Of a stretch of DNA of 64,000 nucleotides, positions 41,079-48,269 are shown piece after piece; position 1 is the stretch's first letter; each line of letters opens with the position of its first letter. The notes beneath the pieces are model-generated. The model was not told the origin of the DNA. It ran no database searches and saw nothing but the letters and a program-made list of their open reading frames with translations. Made by a program: the position numbers and the translations under genes. This DNA comes from an uncultured Dehalococcoidia bacterium (GTDB lineage Bacteria > Chloroflexota > Dehalococcoidia > Tepidiformales > Tepidiformaceae), in NCBI GenBank assembly GCA_938015525.1, contig CALLPC010000014.1:1-64000 (forward strand), given 5' to 3'.

Positions 41079-43015
41079 CCTCCCTCCCCTGGGACCTCTG
41101 GCTCGTTCCCGAAGGCCTGCCCCCGGGCCTCGACGCCGCCTGCGATTACGACGCCGCCTCCGGCGAGCTCCGCATCACCCTCGCCAACACCGGGTCCGAA
41201 CCCGCAGCCCCCCGCGAGGTCCGCCTCGCCGCCCGCCTCGATGCGCCCGCCGCCGACGGCTGGCTCTGGGTCCACGGCCGCTACATGCAGATGGACGCGC
41301 TCGTCCGCAACTTCGGAACCCCCCATCCCGAAGGCTACGACGGCCGCTTCGCTCGCCCCTCTGCCGACGGCATGACGTACACGAGCCGCGACCAGGCCCT
41401 CCTCTGGCTCCCCGCACAGTCGGCCCCGGCGCTCCTCGTCGCCTGCCTCCAGCCCGACCGCTACTTCTTCGACGTCGAGCTCACCCTCGACCCGGGCGAA
41501 ACCACCATCACCCGCCTCGCCCTCGTTTACGACGTCGACGGGCTCCTCCTCGAGCCCGGCCAGTACGTCGCGCTCCCGCCCGTCGCCCTTCGCGAAGGCC
41601 ATGACCCCCTCGCCCTCATCGAACGGTACGCCGAGGACGTCGCGTCCCGTATGCGGGCCCGCGTCCCGGGCCGCGTCCCCACCGGCTGGTGCAGCTGGTA
41701 CTACTTCTACGACCGCGTCTCCGAGGCCGACGTCCTCGCCAACCTCGAAGCTATGGCCCGTGAGCGGCACCCCGCCGACTTCGTCCAGGTCGACGACGGC
41801 TACCAGTCCGCCACCGGCGACTGGCTCACCCCGAACGCGAAGTTCCCCTCCGGCATGGCCGCCCTCGCCGCCCGCATCCGCGAGGCCGGCTACCGGCCCG
41901 GCCTTTGGCTCGCTCCCTTCGTCCTCCACGAATCCTCCGCCGCCCTCCGCGACCACCCCGAGAACGTCCTTCGCACCCCCGCGGGCGACGTCCTCTTCGT
42001 CGATACCTGGCTCGGCCGCTGCGCCGTCCTCGATTGCACCCATCCCGCCGCCGAGGCCTGGCTCCGCACCGTCATCCGGACCGTCGTCCGCGAATGGGGG
42101 TACACCTACCTCAAACTCGACGCCTGCTCCTTCGCCGCACGGCCCGCCTCCACCGTGCGCTACCATCGCCCCGGCACCACCGCCCTCGCCAACCTCCGCC
42201 GCGGCCTTGAAATCATCCGCGAAGAAGCCGGCGAGGAGACCTTCCTCCTCGGCTGCACCTGCCACTTCGGCCCCGCCATCGGCCTCGTCGATGCCATGCG
42301 CGTCGGCCCCGACGTCAAGGAAACCTGGGCCGCCGGGCCCCACCCCTCCGTCCGCCATGCCATGCGTCTCACCCTCCAGCGCAACTGGATGCACCGCCGC
42401 TGGTGGGTCAACGACCCCGACTGCCTCATCGTGCGTGATACCGACACCTCCCTCGACGAAGCCGAGGTCCGCTTCCTGGCCACCGCCATCGCCCTCACAG
42501 GCGGCATGGTCGTCGCCAGCGACGACCTCCCCCGCCTCCCCGAGCACCGCCGCCGGCTCGCCCTCGCCCTCTTCCCCCCGGCCGGCGTTGCTGCCCGCCC
42601 TTACGAACCCGGTGATGGCCCCGTCCCCCGCGCCTGGCGCGCCGACCTCGGCGATGGCCGCGCCCTCGTCGGCGTCCTCAACTGGTCCGATGAACCCCGC
42701 TGGGTGCCCTGGACCGAGCTCCTCCGCCCCGGCGAAGTCGCCTTCGACCTCTGGAACCGCCGTCCCCTCCCCATGGGCGACGTCTACCTCCGGCCCCACG
42801 AAGGCACCCTCTGGCAGGTCTACGCCCCGGCCCGTACCCCCCGCCTCGTCGGCGATTCCGGCCACCTCACCTCAGCCGGCCTCTACCAGCGCCCCGTCAG
42901 CGGCCGCCTCCAGCTCCGGAACGACCGCCCGTACCCCCGCACCGTGGCCGTGAGCCACCGCGGCTACACCCGCGTCGTCGAGCTCGCCCCGGGCGAGACC
43001 CGCTGGTTCGACTAG
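41075..43015 (+). CDS. Alpha-galactosidase, glycoside hydrolase family 36-like
   Basis: The 646-residue product has an N-terminal beta domain, a TIM barrel from about residue 200 with GWCSWYYFYDRVSEADVL, ADFVQVDDGYQSATGDWL, YTYLKLDACSF (nucleophile Asp in the K-x-D motif), and CTCHFGPAIGLVDAMRVGPD (acid/base Asp), then a C-terminal beta domain. It should release galactose from alpha-galactosides. It has no signal peptide, so it acts in the cytoplasm on imported oligosaccharides. It ends the galactose operon. Its stop shares CTAG with the convergent flavin reductase gene. Confidence 0.9.
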   Translation: MTSLPWDLWLVPEGLPPGLDAACDYDAASGELRITLANTGSEPAAPREVRLAARLDAPAADGWLWVHGRYMQMDALVRNFGTPHPEGYDGRFARPSADGMTYTSRDQALLWLPAQSAPALLVACLQPDRYFFDVELTLDPGETTITRLALVYDVDGLLLEPGQYVALPPVALREGHDPLALIERYAEDVASRMRARVPGRVPTGWCSWYYFYDRVSEADVLANLEAMARERHPADFVQVDDGYQSATGDWLTPNAKFPSGMAALAARIREAGYRPGLWLAPFVLHESSAALRDHPENVLRTPAGDVLFVDTWLGRCAVLDCTHPAAEAWLRTVIRTVVREWGYTYLKLDACSFAARPASTVRYHRPGTTALANLRRGLEIIREEAGEETFLLGCTCHFGPAIGLVDAMRVGPDVKETWAAGPHPSVRHAMRLTLQRNWMHRRWWVNDPDCLIVRDTDTSLDEAEVRFLATAIALTGGMVVASDDLPRLPEHRRRLALALFPPAGVAARPYEPGDGPVPRAWRADLGDGRALVGVLNWSDEPRWVPWTELLRPGEVAFDLWNRRPLPMGDVYLRPHEGTLWQVYAPARTPRLVGDSGHLTSAGLYQRPVSGRLQLRNDRPYPRTVAVSHRGYTRVVELAPGETRWFD

Positions 43016-43497
43016 CCGCCGTACTTCACGCCCAGTTCGTCCAGCGTCAGCGGTTTCGCCTCCCGCTTCAGCACCGCATGCGTCACCTCGCCGACCACAC
43101 AGGAGTGGTCACCGAGGTCGACCTCACCCACCACCCGCCCCTCCACATAACCCGGCGCCGCCGCGATGACCGGCGCACCGTTGCTCGCCATCTCCGTCTC
43201 CTGCCCGTTCACTTTCGACCCCTCGACGGTCGTCGGCTTGAAGAACGCATAAGCGATGTCGCCCTGCCCGCTCTCCAGGAACGAAAGGGCAAACGTCCCG
43301 GTCCGCTTCAGCAGCCCGTATGCCCCGCTATCCTTCTTCACCCCCATCGCCACCAGCGGCGGCGTGAACGACGTCTGCGTCACCCAGTTGATCGCTGCCG
43401 CCGAAACCTCATCGCCGTCCCGCACCCCGAGCACGTACAGCCCGTACGGGATCATCCGCAACAGCGTCTTCTTCGCAGCCTGCGCCTGCTCGTCCAT
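43012..43497 (-). CDS. Flavin reductase-like FMN-binding protein
   Basis: The 161-residue split-barrel product matches the flavin reductase/FMN-binding family: LLRMIPYGLYVLGVRDGDEV, INWVTQTSFTPPLVAMGVKKD, ALSFLESGQGD, and VVGEVDLGDHSCVVGEVTHA. It binds FMN and may reduce it or use it as cofactor. The start ATG 43497 has a GGAGGGAAGG ribosome binding site. The stop overlaps the alpha-galactosidase stop by 4 bases. It shares a promoter region with the divergent PPOX-like gene. Confidence 0.88.
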   Translation of the reverse strand: MDEQAQAAKKTLLRMIPYGLYVLGVRDGDEVSAAAINWVTQTSFTPPLVAMGVKKDSGAYGLLKRTGTFALSFLESGQGDIAYAFFKPTTVEGSKVNGQETEMASNGAPVIAAAPGYVEGRVVGEVDLGDHSCVVGEVTHAVLKREAKPLTLDELGVKYGG

Positions 43498-43530
43498 CGG
43501 TGCCTTCCCTCCGCGACCGGATTTTGGGCG

Positions 43531-43537
43531 TATCCTA
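43531..43537. promoter_or_regulatory. Shared bidirectional -10 (TATCCTA) of two divergent flavoprotein genes
   Basis: TATCCT on the plus strand (43531-43536) and TAGGAT on the minus strand (43537-43532) overlap by five bases. Both directions then have leaders of about 25 bases with ribosome binding sites (CGGAG before ATG 43566, GGAGGG before ATG 43497). It is the second symmetric divergent -10 in the window. Confidence 0.5.
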
Positions 43538-43565
43538 CCCAATCGACGCCCGCCCGGAGCCCTCG

Positions 43566-44105
43566 ATGCCTGCCCTCTCACCCGCCGAACGCGACGAATT
43601 CCTCCAGCAGCCCGGCATCCTCTGCCGTATCGCCACCGTCGATGCCGAGGGCGCCCCCCACGTGACGCCTGTCTGGTTCATCTACGAGGACGGCGCCATC
43701 TACATCACCCCGCGCGCCGCCTCCGAATGGCTCGACCACATCCGCCACGACCCCCGCGTTGCGCTCACCATCGACGACCAGCACCACCCCTACCGGAAGG
43801 TCGTCATCCAAGGCATCGCCGAGGTCGTCCGCCAGCCCGGCGACGATGCCGCCTGGCGCGACCTCTACCGCCGCATCGCCACCCGCTACGTCCCCCCGGA
43901 TGCCGCCGACCGCTACATCCAGGAGACCATCGACCAGCCGCGCGCCCTCATCCGCGTTCCCCTCCGCGGCGCCCGCGTCCGCACCTGGCGGATGCCCCTC
44001 CAGGGCGAACCGTACCGCGGCATCTGGCACGACCGCTATTACCTCCCGGGCACGAAGCTCGCCCCCGACCCCCGGGACCACCCGCCCGGCGGAAACCAGC
44101 GATAG
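43566..44105 (+). CDS. Pyridoxamine 5'-phosphate oxidase family protein
   Basis: The 179-residue product has the PPOX fold: FLQQPGILCRIATVDAEGAP, HVTPVWFIYEDGAIYITPR, WLDHIRHDPRVALTIDDQ, KVVIQGIAEVV, and ALIRVPLRGARVRTWRMP. Like many such proteins in Actinobacteria and Chloroflexota it could use FMN or F420. The last 67 bases overlap the convergent alkyltransferase-like gene. It shares a promoter with the divergent flavin reductase. Confidence 0.88.
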   Translation: MPALSPAERDEFLQQPGILCRIATVDAEGAPHVTPVWFIYEDGAIYITPRAASEWLDHIRHDPRVALTIDDQHHPYRKVVIQGIAEVVRQPGDDAAWRDLYRRIATRYVPPDAADRYIQETIDQPRALIRVPLRGARVRTWRMPLQGEPYRGIWHDRYYLPGTKLAPDPRDHPPGGNQR

Positions 44106-44416
44106 GTCCGCAGGTCCATCCGCCCGTCCGGCCCGAACGCAACACCCTCCGCCTCCAGCAGCCTGCGCTGCAGCTCCGCTGCCTCGCCGCGGCCGCGCAG
44201 GCTGATGCCGCCCCTCGCATTGACGACCCGCCACCACGGCACATCCGTCCCCGCCGGCAGCCACGCCAGCGCATAGCCCACCGCCCGCGCCGCCGCCGGG
44301 GCGCCCAGCTCCAGCGCCACCTGCCCGTACGTCATCACCCGCCCCGGCGGGATGCGGCGCACCAGCGCGTACACCGCGCCGTAGAACGTCCCCTCCGGTT
44401 CTCGTGCAGCCCCCAT
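44039..44416 (-). CDS. Alkyltransferase-like protein (ATL, MGMT family without catalytic Cys)
   Basis: The 125-residue product matches the DNA-binding C-terminal domain of O6-alkylguanine-DNA alkyltransferases: FYGAVYALVRRIPPGRVMTY, GQVALELGAPAAARAVGYAL, then VPWWRVVNARGGISLR. The alkyl-accepting PCHRV is replaced by PWWRV, so it cannot transfer alkyl groups. ATL proteins (Atl1, TTHA1564) bind alkylated guanine and recruit nucleotide excision repair. The start ATG 44416 was chosen by family length. It overlaps the convergent PPOX gene by 67 bases and is divergent from the CoA transferase gene. Confidence 0.9.
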   Translation of the reverse strand: MGAAREPEGTFYGAVYALVRRIPPGRVMTYGQVALELGAPAAARAVGYALAWLPAGTDVPWWRVVNARGGISLRGRGEAAELQRRLLEAEGVAFGPDGRMDLRTYRWFPPGGWSRGSGASFVPGR

Positions 44417-44427
44417 CCCCCGGACCG

Positions 44428-44434
44428 TATCATT
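44428..44434. promoter_or_regulatory. Possible shared -10 (TATCATT) of the ATL and CoA-transferase genes
   Basis: The start codons are 28 bases apart. TATCAT (44428-44433) lies 11 bases before ATG 44445. On the minus strand AATGAT (44434-44429) lies 12 bases before ATG 44416. Both transcripts would have leaders of about 5 bases, so both would be nearly leaderless. Confidence 0.4.
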
Positions 44435-44444
44435 CCCGGTCACC

Positions 44445-45620
44445 ATGCCGCTCTCCCTCCCTGCCCTTGCCGGCATCCGCGTCATCTCCGCCGGCCAGAT
44501 CCTCGCGGCGCCCTTCTGCGCCACCCTCCTCGCCGAATTCGGCGCCGAGGTCATCAAGGTCGAACCGCCCCGTACTGGCGAACCCAACCGGGGCAACCTC
44601 TCCTTCGAACAGGACAACCGCGGCCAGAAGTCGATCACCCTCGACGTCACCCGCGATGAAGGCCGCTCCCTCCTCCGCCGCCTCCTCGCTACCGCCGACA
44701 TCCTCGTCGAGAACTTCCGCCCCGGCACCCTCGAAGCCTGGGACCTCGCCCCGGAAACGCTCCGCGCGGACAACCCCGGCCTCATCGTCGTCCGCATCTC
44801 CGGCTACGGGCAGCACGGCCCCTGCCGCGACCGCGCCGCCTTCGACCGCGTCGCCCTCGCCTTCAGCGGTATCACCGCCGTCACCGGCTACCCCGACCGA
44901 CCGCCCGTCCGCCCCGGCTACTTCATCGCCGATTACGGCGCCGGCATCTTCGCCGCCTTTGGGGCGCTCGCCGCCCTCCGCGCCCGTGACCTCACCGGCC
45001 GCGGCCAGGATGTCGACGTCGCCCTCTACGAAGCAGTCTGGCGGATGAGCGGCACCCACGCCGCCAGCTACGGCCTCACCGGCCGCGACCGCCCCCGCAG
45101 CGGCAACTACTACCCCGGTGTCGTCCCCGCCGAGCAGTTCGAAACCGCCGACGGCCACTACCTCGTCATCAACGCCACTACCCAGCGCGCCTTCGAACGG
45201 CTCTGCGCCGCCATCGGCCAGCCGGAGCTCGTCGCCGACCCGCGCTTTACGCCCCGCCAGAACCTCCTCGCCAACCACGAGGCCATCCACGCCATCCTCC
45301 GCACCTGGGCCGCCGGCCGCACCCTCGCCGAGGCCCAGGCCATCCTCGACCGCCACGGCGTCCCCGCCGCGAAGGTCTACCAGGTGAGCGATATCGTCGC
45401 CGATGACCACTACGCCGCCCGCGAACAGCTGCTCACGGTCGACTCCCCGCTCTACGGTCCCATCCTCCAGCCCGGCGTCGTCCCCCGCCTCACGGCCACC
45501 CCGGGCGCCGTGCCCGGCCCCGCTCCCCTCCTCGGCGAACACAACCTCGAGGTCTACACCGCGCTCCTCGGGCTCACCCCCGCCGAACTCCAGGACCTCT
45601 CCGCCCGCGGCATCATCTGA
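44445..45620 (+). CDS. CaiB/BaiF family III CoA transferase
   Basis: The 391-residue product has the family III features: GIRVISAGQILAAPFCATLL, EFGAEVIKVEPPRTGEPNRG, SITLDVTRDEGRSLLRRLLA, ADILVENFRPGTLEAWDL, RISGYGQHGPCRDRAAFD, and GRGQDVDVALYEAVW containing the expected catalytic Asp. It moves CoA between carboxylic acids. With the methylmalonyl-CoA mutase at 22 kb it points to acyl-CoA metabolism, but the acids are unknown. It is followed by two hairpins belonging to the convergent small gene. Confidence 0.92.
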   Translation: MPLSLPALAGIRVISAGQILAAPFCATLLAEFGAEVIKVEPPRTGEPNRGNLSFEQDNRGQKSITLDVTRDEGRSLLRRLLATADILVENFRPGTLEAWDLAPETLRADNPGLIVVRISGYGQHGPCRDRAAFDRVALAFSGITAVTGYPDRPPVRPGYFIADYGAGIFAAFGALAALRARDLTGRGQDVDVALYEAVWRMSGTHAASYGLTGRDRPRSGNYYPGVVPAEQFETADGHYLVINATTQRAFERLCAAIGQPELVADPRFTPRQNLLANHEAIHAILRTWAAGRTLAEAQAILDRHGVPAAKVYQVSDIVADDHYAAREQLLTVDSPLYGPILQPGVVPRLTATPGAVPGPAPLLGEHNLEVYTALLGLTPAELQDLSARGII

Positions 45621-45650
45621 AACGGTCCGCCTCCAGGATGCCCGGGCGAG

Positions 45651-45684
45651 AAAAAACCGCCGCCCCGACCTGTCGAGGCGGCGG
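45651..45684 (-). terminator. Intrinsic terminator of the small zinc-knuckle gene
   Basis: Read leftward, CCGCCGCC (45684-45677) pairs with GGCGGCGG (45664-45657), with an inner CGAC/GTCG extension, followed directly by six T (45656-45651). This is a textbook Rho-independent terminator, the only one with a clear T-run that I found in the window. Confidence 0.85.
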
Positions 45685-45694
45685 TCCTGCTGGT

Positions 45695-45726
45695 GGCCGG
45701 CGGGCGGGAGAGGACGCCCGCCGGCC
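45695..45726. terminator. Second hairpin after the small gene: 12-bp stem, 8-base loop
   Basis: GGCCGGCGGGCG (45695-45706) and its exact complement (45715-45726) form a perfect 12-bp stem 17 bases after the stop of the leftward small gene. With no T-run, it may protect the mRNA 3' end or back up the terminator that follows. Confidence 0.6.
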
Positions 45727-45743
45727 GGGCCAGGGACGGAGGC

Positions 45744-45941
45744 TCAGGCCGCAGAAGCCATCGCCCGGTGCTCTTCATTCGTGATGAAGTCGCCCTCGGC
45801 GAGCCAGTTCTTGAACTCCTTCTCGGCGCCGCAAACCTTGCAGACACCGCGGCTCGTCGGGCCGTTCGGCTCCTCGATCCGCCAGCGGTGGAAGTGGTCA
45901 GCCTGGGGAGCCTTCGTCGTCTCAATCGTGGCATCAGCCAT
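45744..45941 (-). CDS. Small zinc-knuckle-like protein, unknown function
   Basis: The 65-residue product has a hydrophilic N-terminus (ATIETTKAPQADHFHRWRIE), a CKVCGAEKEF motif resembling half of a zinc ribbon, and a helical tail (NWLAEGDFITNEEHRAMASA). With only two cysteines, a metal site would need the HFH histidines or dimerisation. It has a strong AAAGGGGG ribosome binding site, its own -10, and a double hairpin terminator, all signs of high expression. I do not recognise a named family, though similar small CxxC proteins occur in Chloroflexota. Confidence 0.75.
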   Translation of the reverse strand: MADATIETTKAPQADHFHRWRIEEPNGPTSRGVCKVCGAEKEFKNWLAEGDFITNEEHRAMASAA

Positions 45942-45986
45942 GGTGGTGGACCCCCTTTCCAGTAATTGACCGGGCAGCTGCCCCTC

Positions 45987-46001
45987 GACTAGGCTAGTCT
46001 A
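45987..46001 (-). promoter_or_regulatory. Promoter of the small gene with overlapping GACTAG-G-CTAGTC operator
   Basis: The minus-strand -10 TAGACT (46001-45996) overlaps a perfect 6-bp inverted repeat GACTAG-G-CTAGTC (45987-45999). The leader to ATG 45941 is about 48 bases. A protein bound here would block RNA polymerase, so the small gene is probably repressible, perhaps by the HxlR protein encoded on the other side. Confidence 0.5.
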
Positions 46002-46050
46002 TGGCGAGTGCCGGTACTAGCCTTTCCGTAGCAGCGCTCGTAGGCGAATC

Positions 46051-46067
46051 ATAGCATCAGGCGCTAT
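46051..46067. promoter_or_regulatory. ATAGC-N7-GCTAT inverted repeat upstream of hxlR
   Basis: A 5-bp inverted repeat with a 7-base spacer lies 67 bases before the HxlR start and overlaps a TATCAT hexamer (46065-46070) that could be the -10 of that gene. The stretch 46017-46110 is clearly less GC-rich than its surroundings and includes two more CTAG tetramers. Confidence 0.35.
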
Positions 46068-46133
46068 CATGTCAATAGTCCCGATGCTAGCGTCGTGAAG
46101 AACCTTGACACTACCCAAACCGGAGCCGAGCCC

Positions 46134-46811
46134 ATGGCCCAGCGCGCAGAATCCGACACAGGCCGTACCTACAACCTCCCCTGTGTCATCGCCCAGGTGC
46201 TCGACATCCTCGGTGACCGCTGGACCCTCCTCATCATCCGCGACCTCATGTCCGGCCTCCACCGCTACAACGACATCCTCGAAAGCTGCGCCGGCATGTC
46301 CCCCAACGTCCTCTCCGACCGCCTCCGCCGCCTCGAAGCCCTCGGCATCGTCGAACGCCACTACTTCAAAGCCCTCCCGCCGCGCGTTGAATACACCCTC
46401 ACCGAGAAAGGCTGGGAAGTCCGCCCCATCCTCCTCGCACTCCTCGACTGGGGCCGCAAGTATGTCGAACCCATCCGCGAAGAACACGTCGGGACCCGTG
46501 TCTCCCACGACTTCGCCGTCCGCGTCATCCCCACCTTCGCCTTCCACCCCGAGCGCGCCGAGGACCTCCACGCCCGCATGACCATCGAAATCAGCGATGC
46601 CGGCGAAGCCAACGCCTGGACGTTCGACATCCACGACGGGCATCTCCACCCCCGCCGCAGCGGCGCCCCCGACGCCGACGTCTTCCTCCGCACCGACACC
46701 CCCGGCTTCTTCCGCTTCATCCGCGGCGAGGCCCGCGCCGAAGAGGTCGGCGAACTCACCGGCTCGCCCGAACTCGCTGCCGCCATCCAGGCCTGCTTCC
46801 GCACCCAGTAG
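46134..46811 (+). CDS. HxlR-type regulator fused to an SCP2-like domain
   Basis: The 225-residue product has an N-terminal HxlR winged helix (YNLPCVIAQVLDILGDRWTL, LIIRDLMSGLHRYNDILES, ISDRL-like VLSDRLRRLEALGIVERHYF) with the characteristic Cys before the first helix. The C-terminal 110 residues (DLHARMTIEISDAGEANAWT to LTGSPELAAAIQACF) look like an SCP2 sterol-carrier fold that could bind a lipid ligand. HxlR proteins usually sense redox or small molecules. The ACCGGAG ribosome binding site supports ATG 46134. The Bcp peroxiredoxin gene follows by 29 bases, which fits a redox theme. Confidence 0.85.
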   Translation: MAQRAESDTGRTYNLPCVIAQVLDILGDRWTLLIIRDLMSGLHRYNDILESCAGMSPNVLSDRLRRLEALGIVERHYFKALPPRVEYTLTEKGWEVRPILLALLDWGRKYVEPIREEHVGTRVSHDFAVRVIPTFAFHPERAEDLHARMTIEISDAGEANAWTFDIHDGHLHPRRSGAPDADVFLRTDTPGFFRFIRGEARAEEVGELTGSPELAAAIQACFRTQ

Positions 46812-46840
46812 CCCAACGAGCGCCCACGGAGGTCTTTCGC

Positions 46841-47332
46841 ATGCTCGAGCCCGGCACGCCTGCCCCCGACTTCACCGCCACCCTCGACGACGGCTCCACC
46901 TTCACGCTCAGCGGCTACCGCGGCCAAAAACACGTCGTCCTCTACTTCTACCCGAAAGACTTCACCCCGGGCTGCACCGCCCAGGCCTGCTCCTTCCGCG
47001 ACAACTACGGCGCCATCGCCGCCTACGATGCCATCGTCATCGGCGTCAGCGGCGATTCCCCCACCTCCCACACCTCCTTCCGCGAAAAACACCGCCTTCC
47101 CTTCCCGCTCATCGCGGACGGTGACGGCCGGCTCCGCCAGCTGTACGACGCGAAAGGCTGGCTCCCATGGATGCCGCCCCGCGTCACCTACGTCATCGAT
47201 AAACAGGGCATCATCCGCGCGGCCCTCCGCCACGACTTCCGCGTCACCGCCCACGTGCCCGAGGTCATCGAAGCCCTCGAGAAAATCGCCCCCCGCGCCG
47301 CAGGCGAATCGCCCGCTACCGCTTCCGACTGA
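46841..47332 (+). CDS. bcp: Thiol peroxidase Bcp (peroxiredoxin Q)
   Basis: The 163-residue product has GTPAPDFTATLDDGSTFTLS, the peroxidatic site FYPKDFTPGCTAQACSFRDN (both cysteines of the PxxxTxxC-x4-C type), VIGVSGDSPTSHTSFREKH, and VTYVIDKQGIIR. It reduces hydrogen peroxide and lipid or alkyl peroxides with thioredoxin. ATG 46841 has a CGGAGG ribosome binding site. Its 3' end overlaps the convergent transketolase gene by 17 bases. Confidence 0.95.
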   Translation: MLEPGTPAPDFTATLDDGSTFTLSGYRGQKHVVLYFYPKDFTPGCTAQACSFRDNYGAIAAYDAIVIGVSGDSPTSHTSFREKHRLPFPLIADGDGRLRQLYDAKGWLPWMPPRVTYVIDKQGIIRAALRHDFRVTAHVPEVIEALEKIAPRAAGESPATASD

Positions 47333-48269
47333 TCGCCTCCCGCGCCGCCGCCGCCACCCGCGCGGGCGTCAGGTCGAAATACGTCAACAGCTCGTCCCAC
47401 TTCCCGCTCGTCCCGTACCGGTCCACACCCACGAACGACATCGGCACGGGAACCGTCTCGGCCAGCACCCGGGCAACCGCCGTGCCCAGCCCGCCGGTCG
47501 TCTGGTGCTCCTCCGCCGTCACGACCGCCCCCGTCTCCCGCGCCGCCGCAATGACGCTCTCACGGTCGACCGGTTTGACCGTCGCCATGTCCAGCACCCG
47601 CGCCGAGACCCCCTCCCCCGCCAGCAGCTCCGCCGCCTCCAGCGCTGCGCGCACCATCACCCCGCACGCTACCAGCGTCACGTCCGTCCCGGTCCGGAGC
47701 ACCGTCGCCTTCCCCAGCTCGAACCGGTAGTCGGGCCCGTAGACGGCCGGCACCTTCGGGCGCCCCGTCCGCACGTACGCCGGCCGGGTCGTCTTCCCGA
47801 CCGCCACGATCGCCTGCTTTGCCGACTCGAAATCCGCGGGCACCACCACGTCGAACGGGACCAGCGAAGTCGCCAGCGCCAGGTCTTCGATCGCCTGCGC
47901 GCTCATCCCGTCCTCCCCCACCGTGATGCCGCCGTGGCTCGCCACGCACTTCACGTTCAGCCCGCCCCGCGGCTGCGCCACCGACGTCCGCAGCTGGTCG
48001 AAGCACCGTCCCGGCAGGAACACCGCGAAACTCGCGATGAACGCCGTCTTCCCGCAGGCCGCCAGCCCGGCTGCGATGCCCACCATGTTCTGCTCCGCCA
48101 CCCCCACCGTGTACCACCGCTCCGGGTACTTCTCCCCAAACTGGTATCCCATCGTCGAGACGGAAAGGTCGGCATCGATCGCCACCACGTCGACGCCCTG
48201 CTCCACGAGCTCGATCAGCGCGTACGGGTACGCCTCGCGCGTCGCCGCCGCCGATGCCGCCTGCGTCAT
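47316..48269 (-). CDS. Transketolase, C-terminal (pyrimidine-binding) subunit
   Basis: The 317-residue product is the C-terminal half of a split transketolase: VDVVAIDADLSVSTMGYQFG, WYTVGVAEQNMVGIAAGLAA (with the catalytic-region Glu), ASFAVFLPGRCFDQLRTSVA, VASHGGITVGEDGMSAQAIE, and TGAVVTAEEHQTTGGLGTAV. With the N-terminal subunit encoded just upstream (4-base overlap) it transfers two-carbon ketol units between sugar phosphates, as in some archaea and Chloroflexota. Confidence 0.95.
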   Translation of the reverse strand: MTQAASAAATREAYPYALIELVEQGVDVVAIDADLSVSTMGYQFGEKYPERWYTVGVAEQNMVGIAAGLAACGKTAFIASFAVFLPGRCFDQLRTSVAQPRGGLNVKCVASHGGITVGEDGMSAQAIEDLALATSLVPFDVVVPADFESAKQAIVAVGKTTRPAYVRTGRPKVPAVYGPDYRFELGKATVLRTGTDVTLVACGVMVRAALEAAELLAGEGVSARVLDMATVKPVDRESVIAAARETGAVVTAEEHQTTGGLGTAVARVLAETVPVPMSFVGVDRYGTSGKWDELLTYFDLTPARVAAAAREAISRKR

